A DNA stretch of 38,816 bases, taken from Lachnobacterium bovis. Lineage in GTDB: Bacteria; Bacillota; Clostridia; Lachnospirales; Lachnospiraceae. Each line of letters begins with the position of its first letter. Within the stretch, counting starts at the first letter, position 1. The notes beneath the pieces were generated by a model. That model searched no databases. It worked only from the letters and a program-made list of their open reading frames with translations, and was not told the origin of the DNA. The stretch is from assembly GCF_900111325.1 (NCBI RefSeq), contig NZ_FOGW01000014.1, positions 1-38,816 of the forward strand. The letters are read 5' to 3'. Positions 1 through 7,608 of the stretch are shown here, piece by piece. Made by a program: the position numbers and the translations under genes.

Positions 1-290
1 CCCAGAATGCCGATGGCTTTTTTTAACACATCAAGCGCATCTTGAGCATCACGAAGTTCGCGTTTGAGACGAGCTATTTCTTTCGCTTCGTCAGACTCGT
101 AATTGCCAGATCCTCTGACAGGGATATCCCCATCGTGATCTCTGAACTGGGCCTCCCAGCGTGCTAATGTGCTGATACCAATACCAAGATTTTTGGCTGC
201 TTCAGCCTGGGTTAGATCGGGATGTTCTTTGCGATAGTTGACAGCATCCAGTTTAAATTGCTTTGTGTGTTGAGTTTTTTTGCGTGACAT
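1..290 (-). CDS. IS3-family transposase OrfA, partial (runs off the left edge)
   Basis: The minus-strand frame opens at an ATG at 288-290 behind a GGAGGG site and stays open to the window edge (96 codons). The product starts MSRKKTQHTKQFKLDAV and contains the helix-turn-helix of the HTH_8/InsE type (DLTQAEAAKNLGIGISTLARW, split here around residues 25-45), followed by a heptad-like ERLK/LKRELRDA segment, the usual leucine-zipper part of OrfA. In this family OrfA binds the element ends and is joined to the OrfB integrase by a -1 frameshift. A run of seven A residues (complement of 18-24) reading TTA AAA AAA GCC lies near the expected slip position. OrfB would lie outside the window, so whether the element is intact is unknown. 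Base composition is clearly richer in G+C than the neighbouring genes, which supports recent transfer. Confidence 0.9.
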   Translation of the reverse strand, partial: MSRKKTQHTKQFKLDAVNYRKEHPDLTQAEAAKNLGIGISTLARWEAQFRDHDGDIPVRGSGNYESDEAKEIARLKRELRDAQDALDVLKKAIGIL

Positions 291-345
291 AATGAGCCCT
301 CCTATTGATGATTATATAATACTTCAAAGGGAATGTCTCATTTTG
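1..345 (-). mobile_element. End of an IS3-family insertion sequence
   Basis: OrfA begins at 290, and about 50 bases of leader before it contain TGAGACATTCCC (complement of about 329-340), which resembles the inner part of an IS3-type terminal repeat. The other end and OrfB are not in the window, so the exact boundary and the target duplication cannot be set. The switch from G+C-richer to very AT-rich sequence falls near 300-345. Confidence 0.55.
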
Positions 346-370
346 TTTTGTACTATTTACATACTAACAC

Positions 371-682
371 TAATTGAACCAAAGTGGAATGTAAAGGAAA
401 TTTGGATTAACGATAATTTCATTAGGTTTTTAGTATTAATTGAACCAAAGTGGAATGTAAAGTTAAGCTAGTCATTTTAGGCAGTAATTGAGCCAAAGTG
501 AAGAGTAAAGTGTTTTGAAAATCTTGATTAATTTTTAACTTTAAAAGATAAGTTGAAATTAGAATTTTTATGTGTTACTATGATATGAGGTTTTTAATTG
601 AACCAAAATGGAATGTAAAGATTATTTACTCTTTACAGAAAATGTATTAAAGAATTTAATTGAACCAAAGTGGAAAGTACTG
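371..682. repeat. Five irregularly spaced copies of a 26-bp motif
   Basis: Copies start at 371, 437, 485, 595 and 657 and share TAATTGAACCAAAGTGGAAT followed by GTAAAG. The first two are identical over 26 bp, the third has several changes, the fourth one change, and the fifth diverges at its 3' end. Spacings are 66, 48, 110 and 62 bp, so this is not a CRISPR array or a simple tandem repeat. Multiple same-direction repeats near one end are typical of IS21-like element termini, where the transposase binds several sites; that identity is inference. Nothing else is recognised between 291 and 737. Confidence 0.75.
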
Positions 683-737
683 TAAACAAAGTTTTTATTA
701 TAATGTAGTAAAAATATTCCCAACAACAATATAAAAT

Positions 738-800
738 AAAAAAGTTGAGGAACGAAGATTCATATTTACAACAAATATTTCTTCGAACTTCAACTTTTTT
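738..800 (-). terminator. Intrinsic terminator downstream of yqeY
   Basis: An inverted repeat pairs AAAAAAGTTGA..CGAAG (738-757) with its near complement at 781-800, with about 23 nt of loop. Read on the minus strand it ends in CAACTTTTTTATTTTAT, a stem followed by a U-tract, correctly placed just after the yqeY stop. The flanking A and T runs would let it work in both directions. Confidence 0.8.
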
Positions 801-820
801 ATTAGTTAACAGCTAATTAA

Positions 821-1258
821 TTAACCGATAAGTTTTGAAACTACCTGTTGGATATCTTTACCATCAGCTTTACCTTTTAATGCAGGCATAACGTTTTTCA
901 TAATTTGACCTTTGTTTTTTGTTGCAAGGATTTCTGCAAAGTTTTCATTTAAGAAAGCTTCGATTTCTTCTTGGCTTAACATTTTTGGTGCAAATTCTTC
1001 GATTACAGATACAATAAAGCTGTATTCTTCTTTTAAATCTTCACGTTCAGCAGGGCAACCTTCTAACTGCTCTTTTGCCATACGTAATTCTTTACTGATA
1101 GCGCGATTTACTTGCTCATCACTAATTTCATCTCTAGTTCCTTCATCAATAGCAATTTTCTTTGAAGCAGAAATTAAAGAAGAAATTACTTCTTTTCTTT
1201 TTTTGTCACGAGCTTTCATAGCTTTAATCATTTCAGCTCTTAATTCTTCGAATTTCAT
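821..1258 (-). CDS. yqeY: GatB/YqeY domain protein
   Basis: The 145-residue product matches the YqeY family over its full length: an N-terminal helical part (MKFEELRAEMIKAMKARDK, then RKEVISSLISA), a central LKEEYSFIVSVIEEFAPKML segment and the C-terminal KGQIMKNVMPALKGKADGK motif. The family shares the tRNA-binding tail domain of the GatB amidotransferase subunit and is thought to interact with tRNA or amidotransferase, but its exact role is unsettled. The start is fixed by AAGGAGG on the minus strand about 6 nt upstream. The gene is monocistronic, divergent from manA, and ends at a strong hairpin. Typical length for the family (about 148). Confidence 0.93.
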   Translation of the reverse strand: MKFEELRAEMIKAMKARDKKRKEVISSLISASKKIAIDEGTRDEISDEQVNRAISKELRMAKEQLEGCPAEREDLKEEYSFIVSVIEEFAPKMLSQEEIEAFLNENFAEILATKNKGQIMKNVMPALKGKADGKDIQQVVSKLIG

Positions 1259-1423
1259 TATTTTTCCTCCTTATGAAGTTGATTTTAAATTAACAATAAA
1301 TATTCTAGCACATGGGGAAAATAAAGTACAGTATTTGTGAGTTTTCCAAAATAAAGGTTTACAAAAATCACAAAAGTTTTAAAATAAAAAGGTAATTATT
1401 AATTATTAAAGGAGAATTAAAAA

Positions 1424-2383
1424 ATGAGTAATAGAGAAATTTTAGCTTTAGATTCAAAGTGCACACATAACATCTGGGGAGGAACAAGAATCAGAGAATT
1501 ATTTAATTTTGATGAGCCAGGCGATGATGTTGGTGAATGTTGGGGAATTTCAGCATATAATGAGTACGCAAGTGTAGTTAAAAATGGTAAATATAAGGGA
1601 TTGTCTTTAAAAGATTTATATGTACAGCATCCAGAAGTATTTGGAAATATTGATTCTGATAGATTTCCACTATTAATAAAAATAATTGATGCAAAAGATG
1701 ATTTAAGTATTCAAGTTCATCCAGATGATAAATATGCTGATGAAAATGAAAATCATTCACTAGGTAAAAAGGAATGTTGGTATATCTTAGATTGTGATGA
1801 GGATGCTACAATCGTTGTAGGTCATAATGCAAAGACAAAAGATGAATTAAAAACTATGATAGAAGAAGGAAAATGGAGCGATTTTATAAGAGAAATTCCA
1901 ATTCACAAGGGTGATTTTATACAGATAGATCCAGGAACAGTTCATGCTATAAAAGGTGGAACTTTAATTCTTGAAACACAACAGAACAGCGACATTACAT
2001 ATAGAGTGTATGATTACGACAGATTATCAAATGGACAAAAAAGACAGTTACACATAAAGCAAAGTATAGATGTTATTAAAGTGCCTGCTGCTGATGTAAA
2101 AGATTGTGTTATTAGGGCAGACGAAATCGAAAATATGTGTGAAGAAAACAATTTAAATGAAATTTTTAAATGTGACAGATATACAGTCTTCAGATTAAAT
2201 GTGAATACAACAACACCTAAAAAAATATCACAAGAATATCCATTTTTAACACTTCTTGTAACAGAAGGAAGCGGAAGTATTAATGGTATTGCCATTAAAA
2301 AGGGTGATTGTATGTTAGTGCCTAATGGCGTAAAAAACCTAAATGTAGTAGGAAACTTCGAGGCTTTATCAGCAACTGTATAG
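1424..2383 (+). CDS. manA: Mannose-6-phosphate isomerase, class I
   Basis: Interconverts mannose-6-phosphate and fructose-6-phosphate in the cytoplasm, linking mannose use and GDP-mannose supply to glycolysis. The 319-residue protein is the short Firmicutes form. Zinc-site residues are visible: Q97 and H99 in IQVHPDD, E117 in KKECWY and H174 in GTVHAIKGG; the family arginine lies in ITYRVYDYDR (191-200). The N terminus has the usual HNIWGG motif at 15-20. AAAGGAG sits 8 nt before the ATG. The next gene, pyrE, is 103 bp downstream and appears to have its own promoter, so an operon is not implied. Confidence 0.95.
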   Translation: MSNREILALDSKCTHNIWGGTRIRELFNFDEPGDDVGECWGISAYNEYASVVKNGKYKGLSLKDLYVQHPEVFGNIDSDRFPLLIKIIDAKDDLSIQVHPDDKYADENENHSLGKKECWYILDCDEDATIVVGHNAKTKDELKTMIEEGKWSDFIREIPIHKGDFIQIDPGTVHAIKGGTLILETQQNSDITYRVYDYDRLSNGQKRQLHIKQSIDVIKVPAADVKDCVIRADEIENMCEENNLNEIFKCDRYTVFRLNVNTTTPKKISQEYPFLTLLVTEGSGSINGIAIKKGDCMLVPNGVKNLNVVGNFEALSATV

Positions 2384-2423
2384 GTTTTATTTAAGAAAAA
2401 AAGATAGCTAGTATGTGCAAAAG

Positions 2424-2452
2424 TTGTATATTTTACTATTTTATGGTAGACT
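2424..2452 (+). promoter_or_regulatory. Candidate pyrE promoter
   Basis: TTGTAT (2424-2429), a 17-bp spacer and TAGACT (2447-2452) lie in the manA-pyrE gap, 35 bp before the pyrE start. Match to consensus is moderate. No PyrR-type attenuator hairpin is seen. Confidence 0.4.
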
Positions 2453-2486
2453 TAAAATGTTTTAAGAATTTTTACCAGGAGGAATT

Positions 2487-3167
2487 ATGATGGAAAGCTA
2501 TAAGAAAGAGTTTATTGAATTTATGGTAGAATGTAACGTTTTAAAATTTGGAGATTTTACATTAAAAAGTGGTAGAAAATCCCCATTTTTTATGAATGCA
2601 GGAGCTTACGTAACAGGTACACAGTTAATGAAGTTAGGTGAGTATTACGCTAAAGCAATTCATGAAAATTTTGGTGATGATTTTGACGTTTTATTTGGAC
2701 CAGCATATAAGGGAATTCCATTATCAGTTGCAACAACAATTGCATTTTCTAAATTATATGGAAAAGAGATTCGTTATTGCTCAAATAGAAAAGAAATAAA
2801 AGATCACGGTGATACAGGAATCTTATTAGGAAGTGATATTCACGATGGAGACAGAGTTGTTATTATTGAAGATGTAACAACATCTGGTAAATCAATTGAG
2901 GAGACATTTCCTATTATTCAAGCTCAAGGCGATGTTGAGATTAAAGGACTTATGGTTTCTTTAAATAGAATGGAAGTAGGTCTTGGCGGAGTTAAGGGCG
3001 CATTAGATGAAATCCAGGATAAATACGGCTTTCCAGCTCATGCAATTGTAACAATGGAAGAAGTAACTGAACATTTATACAATAAAGAATGTCAAGGAAA
3101 AGTAGTTATTGATGATAACACAAAAGCTGCAATAGATGAATATTATAAAAAATACGGTTACAAATAG
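2487..3167 (+). CDS. pyrE: Orotate phosphoribosyltransferase
   Basis: Transfers phosphoribose from PRPP to orotate, giving OMP in de novo pyrimidine synthesis. The PRPP-binding signature is clear at about 124-138 (VIIEDVTTSGKSIEE), and the flexible-loop region KEIKDHGDTG (103-112) precedes it. The KSGRKSPFFMNAG motif (27-39) near the N terminus is typical of the family. At 226 residues it is normal length. Two in-frame ATGs lie at 2487 and 2490; AGGAGG at 2477-2482 is only 4 nt from the first but 7 nt from the second, so initiation at 2490 is slightly more likely. No other pyr genes are in the window. A VanZ-like gene follows 27 bp later on the same strand. Confidence 0.95.
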   Translation: MMESYKKEFIEFMVECNVLKFGDFTLKSGRKSPFFMNAGAYVTGTQLMKLGEYYAKAIHENFGDDFDVLFGPAYKGIPLSVATTIAFSKLYGKEIRYCSNRKEIKDHGDTGILLGSDIHDGDRVVIIEDVTTSGKSIEETFPIIQAQGDVEIKGLMVSLNRMEVGLGGVKGALDEIQDKYGFPAHAIVTMEEVTEHLYNKECQGKVVIDDNTKAAIDEYYKKYGYK

Positions 3168-3194
3168 TTTTTTAGATAAAGTGGAGGAAAATGA

Positions 3195-3665
3195 ATGAGA
3201 AAAACAAAAAAAAGTAGACGGCATTATATAGCTATGCTAGTTTTTGTCGTGTATTTATTGGTGTTGTTCTACTTATTGTTTTTCGCAGAATCAATGGGAA
3301 GAACAAATAGACATTTTAGTTATAATATTAAGCCTTTTAAAGAAATATATCGTTTTTATACATATAGACATCAAATCGGCATGCGAAACGTGATATTAAA
3401 CATAATAGGAAATATTGTAGCATTTATTCCATTTGGTTTTTTCCTTCCGGAAATTAATAAAAAATTTTCAAATGTAATTTTAGTAATTTTCGCCGGGATG
3501 TTTTTTAGTCTCGGCGTTGAATTACTACAAGCAAAATATCAAATTGGAAGTTTCGATGTTGATGATATAATACTTAATACTACTGGAACATTTACTGGTG
3601 TTATTTTGTTTAAAATATATGTAATTATAAGAAAAATTCAAAGGCTGCTACAAAGGAAGGAATAG
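3195..3665 (+). CDS. VanZ-family membrane protein
   Basis: A 156-residue polytopic protein with about four membrane segments (roughly 11-30, 65-83, 91-110, 127-147). It carries the family hallmarks: NIIGNIVAFIPFGFFLP (69-85), GVELLQ (107-112) and FDVDDIILNTTG (120-131). VanZ of Enterococcus gives low-level teicoplanin resistance, but most chromosomal VanZ-like proteins are of unknown function. It starts 27 bp after pyrE behind GTGGAGG, and the next gene begins 3 bp after its stop, so 3195-6063 probably forms one transcript. Calling it a resistance gene would be unjustified. Confidence 0.88.
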   Translation: MRKTKKSRRHYIAMLVFVVYLLVLFYLLFFAESMGRTNRHFSYNIKPFKEIYRFYTYRHQIGMRNVILNIIGNIVAFIPFGFFLPEINKKFSNVILVIFAGMFFSLGVELLQAKYQIGSFDVDDIILNTTGTFTGVILFKIYVIIRKIQRLLQRKE

Positions 3666-3668
3666 ATT

Positions 3669-3992
3669 ATGACCAATAAACGTAAAAAGTTTAAAATTAC
3701 AATAAAAAAACAATCTAAAAATGCAATGCTTTCGTTAGGATTGTCGTTTATTTTATTGGTTCTTTTTGGTGCATTTATTTATGTTTCATTTAAATCAAAA
3801 GGACAACTATCTACATATTTTGGAAGTATGGGTGTATTAGCGTTTTTAGCAACATTTTTTTCGCTATATTTATCAATTAAGAGTTTTTTTGAAGATGATG
3901 TAATAAAAATTATACCTAGAATTTCATTGGCATTATCACTTCTTGCCTTACTATGTTGGGGCGGTACATATGGATTAGGATTTTTCTTATAA
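3669..3992 (+). CDS. Small three-helix membrane protein (possibly DUF6142)
   Basis: A 107-residue protein with a lysine-rich N terminus (MTNKRKKFKITIKK) and three likely membrane segments at about 20-40, 50-70 and 84-105. The pattern of a basic head, YVSFKSKG loop and compact hydrophobic hairpins resembles small Lachnospiraceae proteins grouped as DUF6142; that name is from memory and should be treated as tentative. It sits 3 bp after the VanZ-like gene and 16 bp before the aminopeptidase, with GAAGGAATAG upstream, so it is probably co-translated with both. Function unknown. Confidence 0.7.
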   Translation: MTNKRKKFKITIKKQSKNAMLSLGLSFILLVLFGAFIYVSFKSKGQLSTYFGSMGVLAFLATFFSLYLSIKSFFEDDVIKIIPRISLALSLLALLCWGGTYGLGFFL

Positions 3993-4008
3993 AGAAAAGG
4001 AGAGACAT

Positions 4009-6063
4009 ATGAGCTATAAAGAATTATATAGAGAAAATAATGAAAATATCAAAGAAAGATATGAAATAGTTTCTGAAAGAATAAGAACTATCTCTAACAT
4101 GAAAGAAGCGGAATTATCAATTGAAGAAAAGTATGCTTCTTTTTTTGTTAAAATTTCAAAATATTTAGTAAAACTCCAAGATGTTTTGGAGATGGAAAAA
4201 GAGGGTAAATTACTTTCATTATCACTTGAAGATGGGGAAAAATTAAATAAAAGTCTTTTTAATGAAATAACAAAAGAAAATTATGAATCAAGTTTTGCAA
4301 ATCCTACATTTGCAGTTAAAAAACTAGGAAAAGATTTTGGACAGATGTTTTCCGCAATTTATGCATCTGTAATTAGATGTATTCCATCTGTATTCCAGGG
4401 TGATTATACATTTTTATGTATTTATCAGGAATTGATACTTGAAATTTATACAACTATGCAAGATGAAGAAGGATTTACTTATAAAGCTATCAAAGATTCA
4501 TATTATTGGTTTAAACACGATTATATCGAAGTCGTGATGGAAGATAGAGTTAATAAGTTAATTGACCCTGAATATGACTATTACAGAACGCTTATTGATT
4601 CGGCAAAAGATGGAATTGATTACTTATATAGATATGGTTTTTTTATAAGCAACGATGAAATCGAGAGTGCAAAATATTTGGAAACTTTTTCAGATGAAGA
4701 AATCCAAAAGATGGCAAATACTTACACAGAAGGATATAGAATTGGATTTGAAGTTACAGGTAAAGACTTAACGATTAAAGACAAAGTTGAAATTAGATAT
4801 CCTATTGGCTTTGAAAGAATGGTTGCAGCAGCGATAAGCAATTTCGAAAAATTAAATTTGAAACCAATTTTAAAACCATTTTCAACTTCAGCTAACAAAC
4901 AATTTGATTATGATCATAGAGAAGATGCTGGTCTAATTTTAGATAAAGCAATTGTTGAAAGAGGCTTAGAAAGTTATAGATGTGCTTTTGAAAAGAAAAA
5001 AACACAGGCAAGAGGATATGCTGGACCAGCTGTAATTGAAGTGTTTGGTGAAGAACCATTTTCTCCTATAACAAAGGAAGAAAATGTTAAACTAAGCGAT
5101 AAACAACAGAAATTATCGGTTTACAATAAAAGTGAATCTTCTCAGATAGTAAACAAATATATTGTTGGTGAGGAAAGAAGTTTTACAATTATTGCGTATC
5201 CAATCCCATCTATAGGTGAAAAATATAAAGAAATATTTGCAGAAACTGTAAAATTAAATACACTTGATTATAATTTCTACAAGGATATGCAGCAGAAGAT
5301 AATTGATGTATTAGATACAGGTGATAAAGCACATATTGTAGGTAAAAATGGCAACAAAACTGATTTATATGTAAATCTATATAAATTAAATGATCCTACT
5401 AAGGAAACTATTTTTGAAAACTGTGTTGCTGATGTTAATATTCCAGTTGGAGAGGTGTTTACAAGTCCAGTATTAAAAGAAACAACAGGTAAATTACATG
5501 TTAGTCAGGTGTATTTAAACGGATTGAATTTTATTAACTTAGAGATTGATTTTAAAGATGGTATGATTGAAAATTACACATGTACTAACTTTGAATCAGA
5601 AGAAGATAATAAAAAATATATCAAAGACAATATTTTGATGAATCATGAGACACTTCCAATGGGTGAGTTTGCTATAGGAACTAATACTGTTGCTTATAAG
5701 ATGGCAGATACGTATAAAATCGCTGATAAAATGCCAATTCTTATAGCTGAAAAGACAGGTCCACACTTTGCAGTAGGTGATACTTGTTATAGCTATGATG
5801 AGGATAATATGACTTATAATCCAGATAAGAAGGCTATTGTTGCTAGAGATAATGAGATATCTATTTTAAGAAAAGAAGATTATTCAAAGGCATATTTCAA
5901 CTGTCATACAGATATAACAATTCCATATAACGAACTAGGAAGAATAAGCGTTATTACTAAATCAGGAGAATCAAAAGATATAATTGTCGATGGTCGTTTT
6001 GTTGTGCCAGGAACTTTAAAATTAAACGAACCATTAGATGAAATGGATAGAATGACTGAGTAG
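4009..6063 (+). CDS. M29-type aminopeptidase with long N-terminal extension
   Basis: The C-terminal 410 or so residues of this 684-residue protein match the M29 metallo-aminopeptidases (AmpS/AmpT), which release N-terminal amino acids from peptides using a dinuclear metal site. The ligands can be placed: E482 in GEVFTSP, E553 in GEFAIGTN, H586 and Y594 in HFAVGDTCY, H633 and D635 in CHTD, in the same order and roughly the same spacing as in the Thermus enzyme. The first 260-270 residues are an extension absent from the classical ~410-residue enzymes; they are mainly helical and charged, without signal peptide, so the enzyme is cytoplasmic. AAAGGAGA lies about 8 nt before the ATG. Last gene of the VanZ-like/small membrane protein run. 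Confidence 0.88.
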   Translation: MSYKELYRENNENIKERYEIVSERIRTISNMKEAELSIEEKYASFFVKISKYLVKLQDVLEMEKEGKLLSLSLEDGEKLNKSLFNEITKENYESSFANPTFAVKKLGKDFGQMFSAIYASVIRCIPSVFQGDYTFLCIYQELILEIYTTMQDEEGFTYKAIKDSYYWFKHDYIEVVMEDRVNKLIDPEYDYYRTLIDSAKDGIDYLYRYGFFISNDEIESAKYLETFSDEEIQKMANTYTEGYRIGFEVTGKDLTIKDKVEIRYPIGFERMVAAAISNFEKLNLKPILKPFSTSANKQFDYDHREDAGLILDKAIVERGLESYRCAFEKKKTQARGYAGPAVIEVFGEEPFSPITKEENVKLSDKQQKLSVYNKSESSQIVNKYIVGEERSFTIIAYPIPSIGEKYKEIFAETVKLNTLDYNFYKDMQQKIIDVLDTGDKAHIVGKNGNKTDLYVNLYKLNDPTKETIFENCVADVNIPVGEVFTSPVLKETTGKLHVSQVYLNGLNFINLEIDFKDGMIENYTCTNFESEEDNKKYIKDNILMNHETLPMGEFAIGTNTVAYKMADTYKIADKMPILIAEKTGPHFAVGDTCYSYDEDNMTYNPDKKAIVARDNEISILRKEDYSKAYFNCHTDITIPYNELGRISVITKSGESKDIIVDGRFVVPGTLKLNEPLDEMDRMTE

Positions 6064-6065
6064 GA

Positions 6066-6115
6066 AAATTCTAGTAATAAACTTATAGAAATTATAAGTA
6101 ATTCTAATTTTTAAT
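6066..6115 (+). terminator. Weak candidate terminator after the aminopeptidase gene
   Basis: CTTATA/TATAAG form a small hairpin (about 6081-6099) whose stem can be extended imperfectly on both sides, ending in TTCTAATTTTTAAT. The stem is A/T-rich and imperfect, so termination efficiency is uncertain. Confidence 0.35.
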
Positions 6116-6120
6116 ATAAC

Positions 6121-6219
6121 ATAAATTAGTATATGATATAAATGTACTAGGATATAAATTAGTATATGATATAAATGTACTAGGATATAAATGTACTAGG
6201 ATATAAATTAGTATATGAT
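6121..6219. repeat. Composite tandem repeat A-B-A-B-B-A before purE
   Basis: Two related units alternate: A is ATAAATTAGTATATGAT (17 bp) and B is ATAAATGTACTAGGAT (16 bp). They run without gaps as A 6121-6137, B 6138-6153, A 6154-6170, B 6171-6186, B 6187-6202, A 6203-6219, and every copy is exact. Exact conservation points to recent slippage or unequal exchange. The array ends 42 bp before the purE start, so the purE promoter must overlap or precede it. Confidence 0.92.
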
Positions 6220-6261
6220 ATTAATTAAAAATTATTCGAGCGTTTTAGGAGGAATAATAAA

Positions 6262-6762
6262 ATGGCACAAGTAGGAATAGTAATGGGCAGTGACTCTGAT
6301 ATGCCTGTAATGTCACAAGCCGCAGCAATTTTAGACAAATTTGGTATTTCATATGAAATGAAGATTATATCTGCACATAGAGAACCAGATGTCTTCTTTG
6401 ATTATGCAAAAACAGCAGAAGAAAAAGGTTTTAAAGTAATTATAGCAGGTGCAGGAATGGCCGCTCATTTACCAGGAATGTGCGCAGCAATTTTCCCAAT
6501 GCCTGTAATCGGTATACCAATGCACACAACATCTTTAGGGGGAAGAGATTCATTATATAGCATCGTTCAAATGCCTTCAGGAATCCCTGTTGCAACTGTA
6601 GCTATCAATGGAGGAAAAAATGCAGGTATTTTAGCTGCTAAGATCCTTGCAACATCTAATAATTGTTTGTTAGAAAAAGTTAAAGCATACGCAGCTGAAT
6701 TAAAAGAACAAGTAGAAGCTAAAGATGCAAGATTACAAGAAGTAGGTTATCAAAATTACTAA
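6262..6762 (+). CDS. purE: 5-(carboxyamino)imidazole ribonucleotide mutase
   Basis: Converts N5-CAIR to CAIR in de novo purine synthesis; class I PurE, which needs PurK as partner in most bacteria (PurK not in the window). Signature pieces are present: MGSDSDMPVM (8-17), SAHREP (37-42), the glycine-rich AGAGMAAHLPG (62-72) and GIPVATVAING (about 112-122). Length 166 is typical. AGGAGG lies 8 nt before the ATG. A histidine phosphatase starts one base after the stop codon, so the two are almost certainly translated together. Confidence 0.96.
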   Translation: MAQVGIVMGSDSDMPVMSQAAAILDKFGISYEMKIISAHREPDVFFDYAKTAEEKGFKVIIAGAGMAAHLPGMCAAIFPMPVIGIPMHTTSLGGRDSLYSIVQMPSGIPVATVAINGGKNAGILAAKILATSNNCLLEKVKAYAAELKEQVEAKDARLQEVGYQNY

Positions 6763-6763
6763 T

Positions 6764-7306
6764 ATGAAATCAGTTTATTTTGTTAGACATGGACAAACAG
6801 TTTGGAATGTTGAAAATAAGATTTGTGGTGCGACAGATAGCGAGTTAACAGAAATTGGAAAACAACAGGCAGCTGAAACTGGAAAAAAGATATTAGAAAG
6901 TGGAATAAAAATTGATCAGATTTTATATTCCCCACTTTCAAGAGCAAGAGATACAGCACTTATAATTTCTGAGATAACAGGAATTCCAGCAAGGGAAGAA
7001 AAGAGATTAATCGAGCAGAATTTTGGAAAATATGAGGGAACTGCTAGAGATGGAATAGAATTCAAAAAGTCTAAAGCAAACTTCGCAGATAGATATTGTG
7101 GAGGAGAGTCTATGTTACAGTTGGCTCAAAGAATTTATAATCTATTAGACGAAGTGAAAGAAAAATCGGATGATAAAACGTATCTTTTAGTTGCTCATAA
7201 TGGAATAGCAAGAATGGTTAATTCATATTTTTGTGAGATGACAAACGAAGAATATGCTTCATTTGGTATAAAGAATGCTCAGGTTGTAAAATATGATTTT
7301 GAGTAA
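6764..7306 (+). CDS. Histidine phosphatase family protein (phosphoglycerate mutase-like)
   Basis: A 180-residue member of the RHG phosphatase superfamily. R8-H9-G10 in FVRHGQT contains the phospho-accepting histidine, SPLSRARDTA (56-65) the second arginine, and the second histidine lies in LLVAHNGIAR near residue 144. The acid/base glutamate appears in RLIEQNFGKYEG. Family members include CobC, PhoE and broad-specificity phosphatases, and the substrate cannot be read from sequence. The ATG is one base after the purE stop and has no independent Shine-Dalgarno site, indicating translational coupling. Coupling to a purine gene hints at a nucleotide or sugar-phosphate substrate, but this is inference only. 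Confidence 0.88.
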   Translation: MKSVYFVRHGQTVWNVENKICGATDSELTEIGKQQAAETGKKILESGIKIDQILYSPLSRARDTALIISEITGIPAREEKRLIEQNFGKYEGTARDGIEFKKSKANFADRYCGGESMLQLAQRIYNLLDEVKEKSDDKTYLLVAHNGIARMVNSYFCEMTNEEYASFGIKNAQVVKYDFE

Positions 7307-7360
7307 ATAATTCACGAAAATTTGTAAAGCTAGATTAATTAATAGTTACTATATTTTTAT

Positions 7361-7385
7361 CTGACCATGGATTTTCCATGGTCAG
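7361..7385. repeat. Perfect 11-bp inverted repeat after the purE transcript
   Basis: CTGACCATGGA and TCCATGGTCAG flank a 3-nt loop. There is no U-run after it on the plus strand (TAATAAAC follows), while the minus strand reads ATAAAAATA after it. It is well placed to end the purE transcript or to be a dyad binding site. Apart from this and the promoter below, nothing is seen in 7307-7608. Confidence 0.75.
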
Positions 7386-7509
7386 TAATAAACATCGTTA
7401 TCATTATTCAATGATTCAATTATTCTAAATTTCCCTTTCTTGAAGGTTTAATAATTTAATCTTAAATTTTCCAACTTAAATGAAAACTTTTTCAAAAAAT
7501 ATTGCATAA

Positions 7510-7520
7510 TATAATATAAT
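7510..7520 (+). promoter_or_regulatory. Candidate -10 region for the ABC transporter operon
   Basis: Two overlapping TATAAT hexamers (7510-7515, 7515-7520) follow a T/A-rich stretch. No good -35 is present at 17 bp, so the promoter is weak or activator-dependent. An isolated AAGGAG at 7572-7577 has no start codon behind it. Confidence 0.35.
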
Positions 7521-7608
7521 ACTCCTTGAATGCATTTATATATAAAATTAATTTTATAAATATTATACTTTAAGGAGACTGAAATAGATTAGGCAAAGGG
7601 AGTTATGT

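Noticed and set aside
280..471. 63-codon plus-strand open frame over the repeat copies
   Set aside because: It runs antisense into the OrfA start, includes two repeat copies (giving the duplicated LIEPKWNVK), and has no ribosome binding site.
371..682. CRISPR array
   Set aside because: Spacings range from 48 to 110 bp, repeats diverge and no cas genes are present.
912..1340. 142-codon frame antisense to yqeY
   Set aside because: Shadow of a clear full-length YqeY gene; composition is Ser/Phe/Ile-rich as expected for an antisense reading.
3195..3665. Glycopeptide resistance gene vanZ
   Set aside because: Only family-level similarity; no vanHAX or other resistance genes nearby, and VanZ-like membrane proteins are common in susceptible Clostridia.
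7572..7608. Tiny peptide gene behind AAGGAG at 7572
   Set aside because: No start codon lies at a workable distance; the ATG at 7605 gives only six codons.
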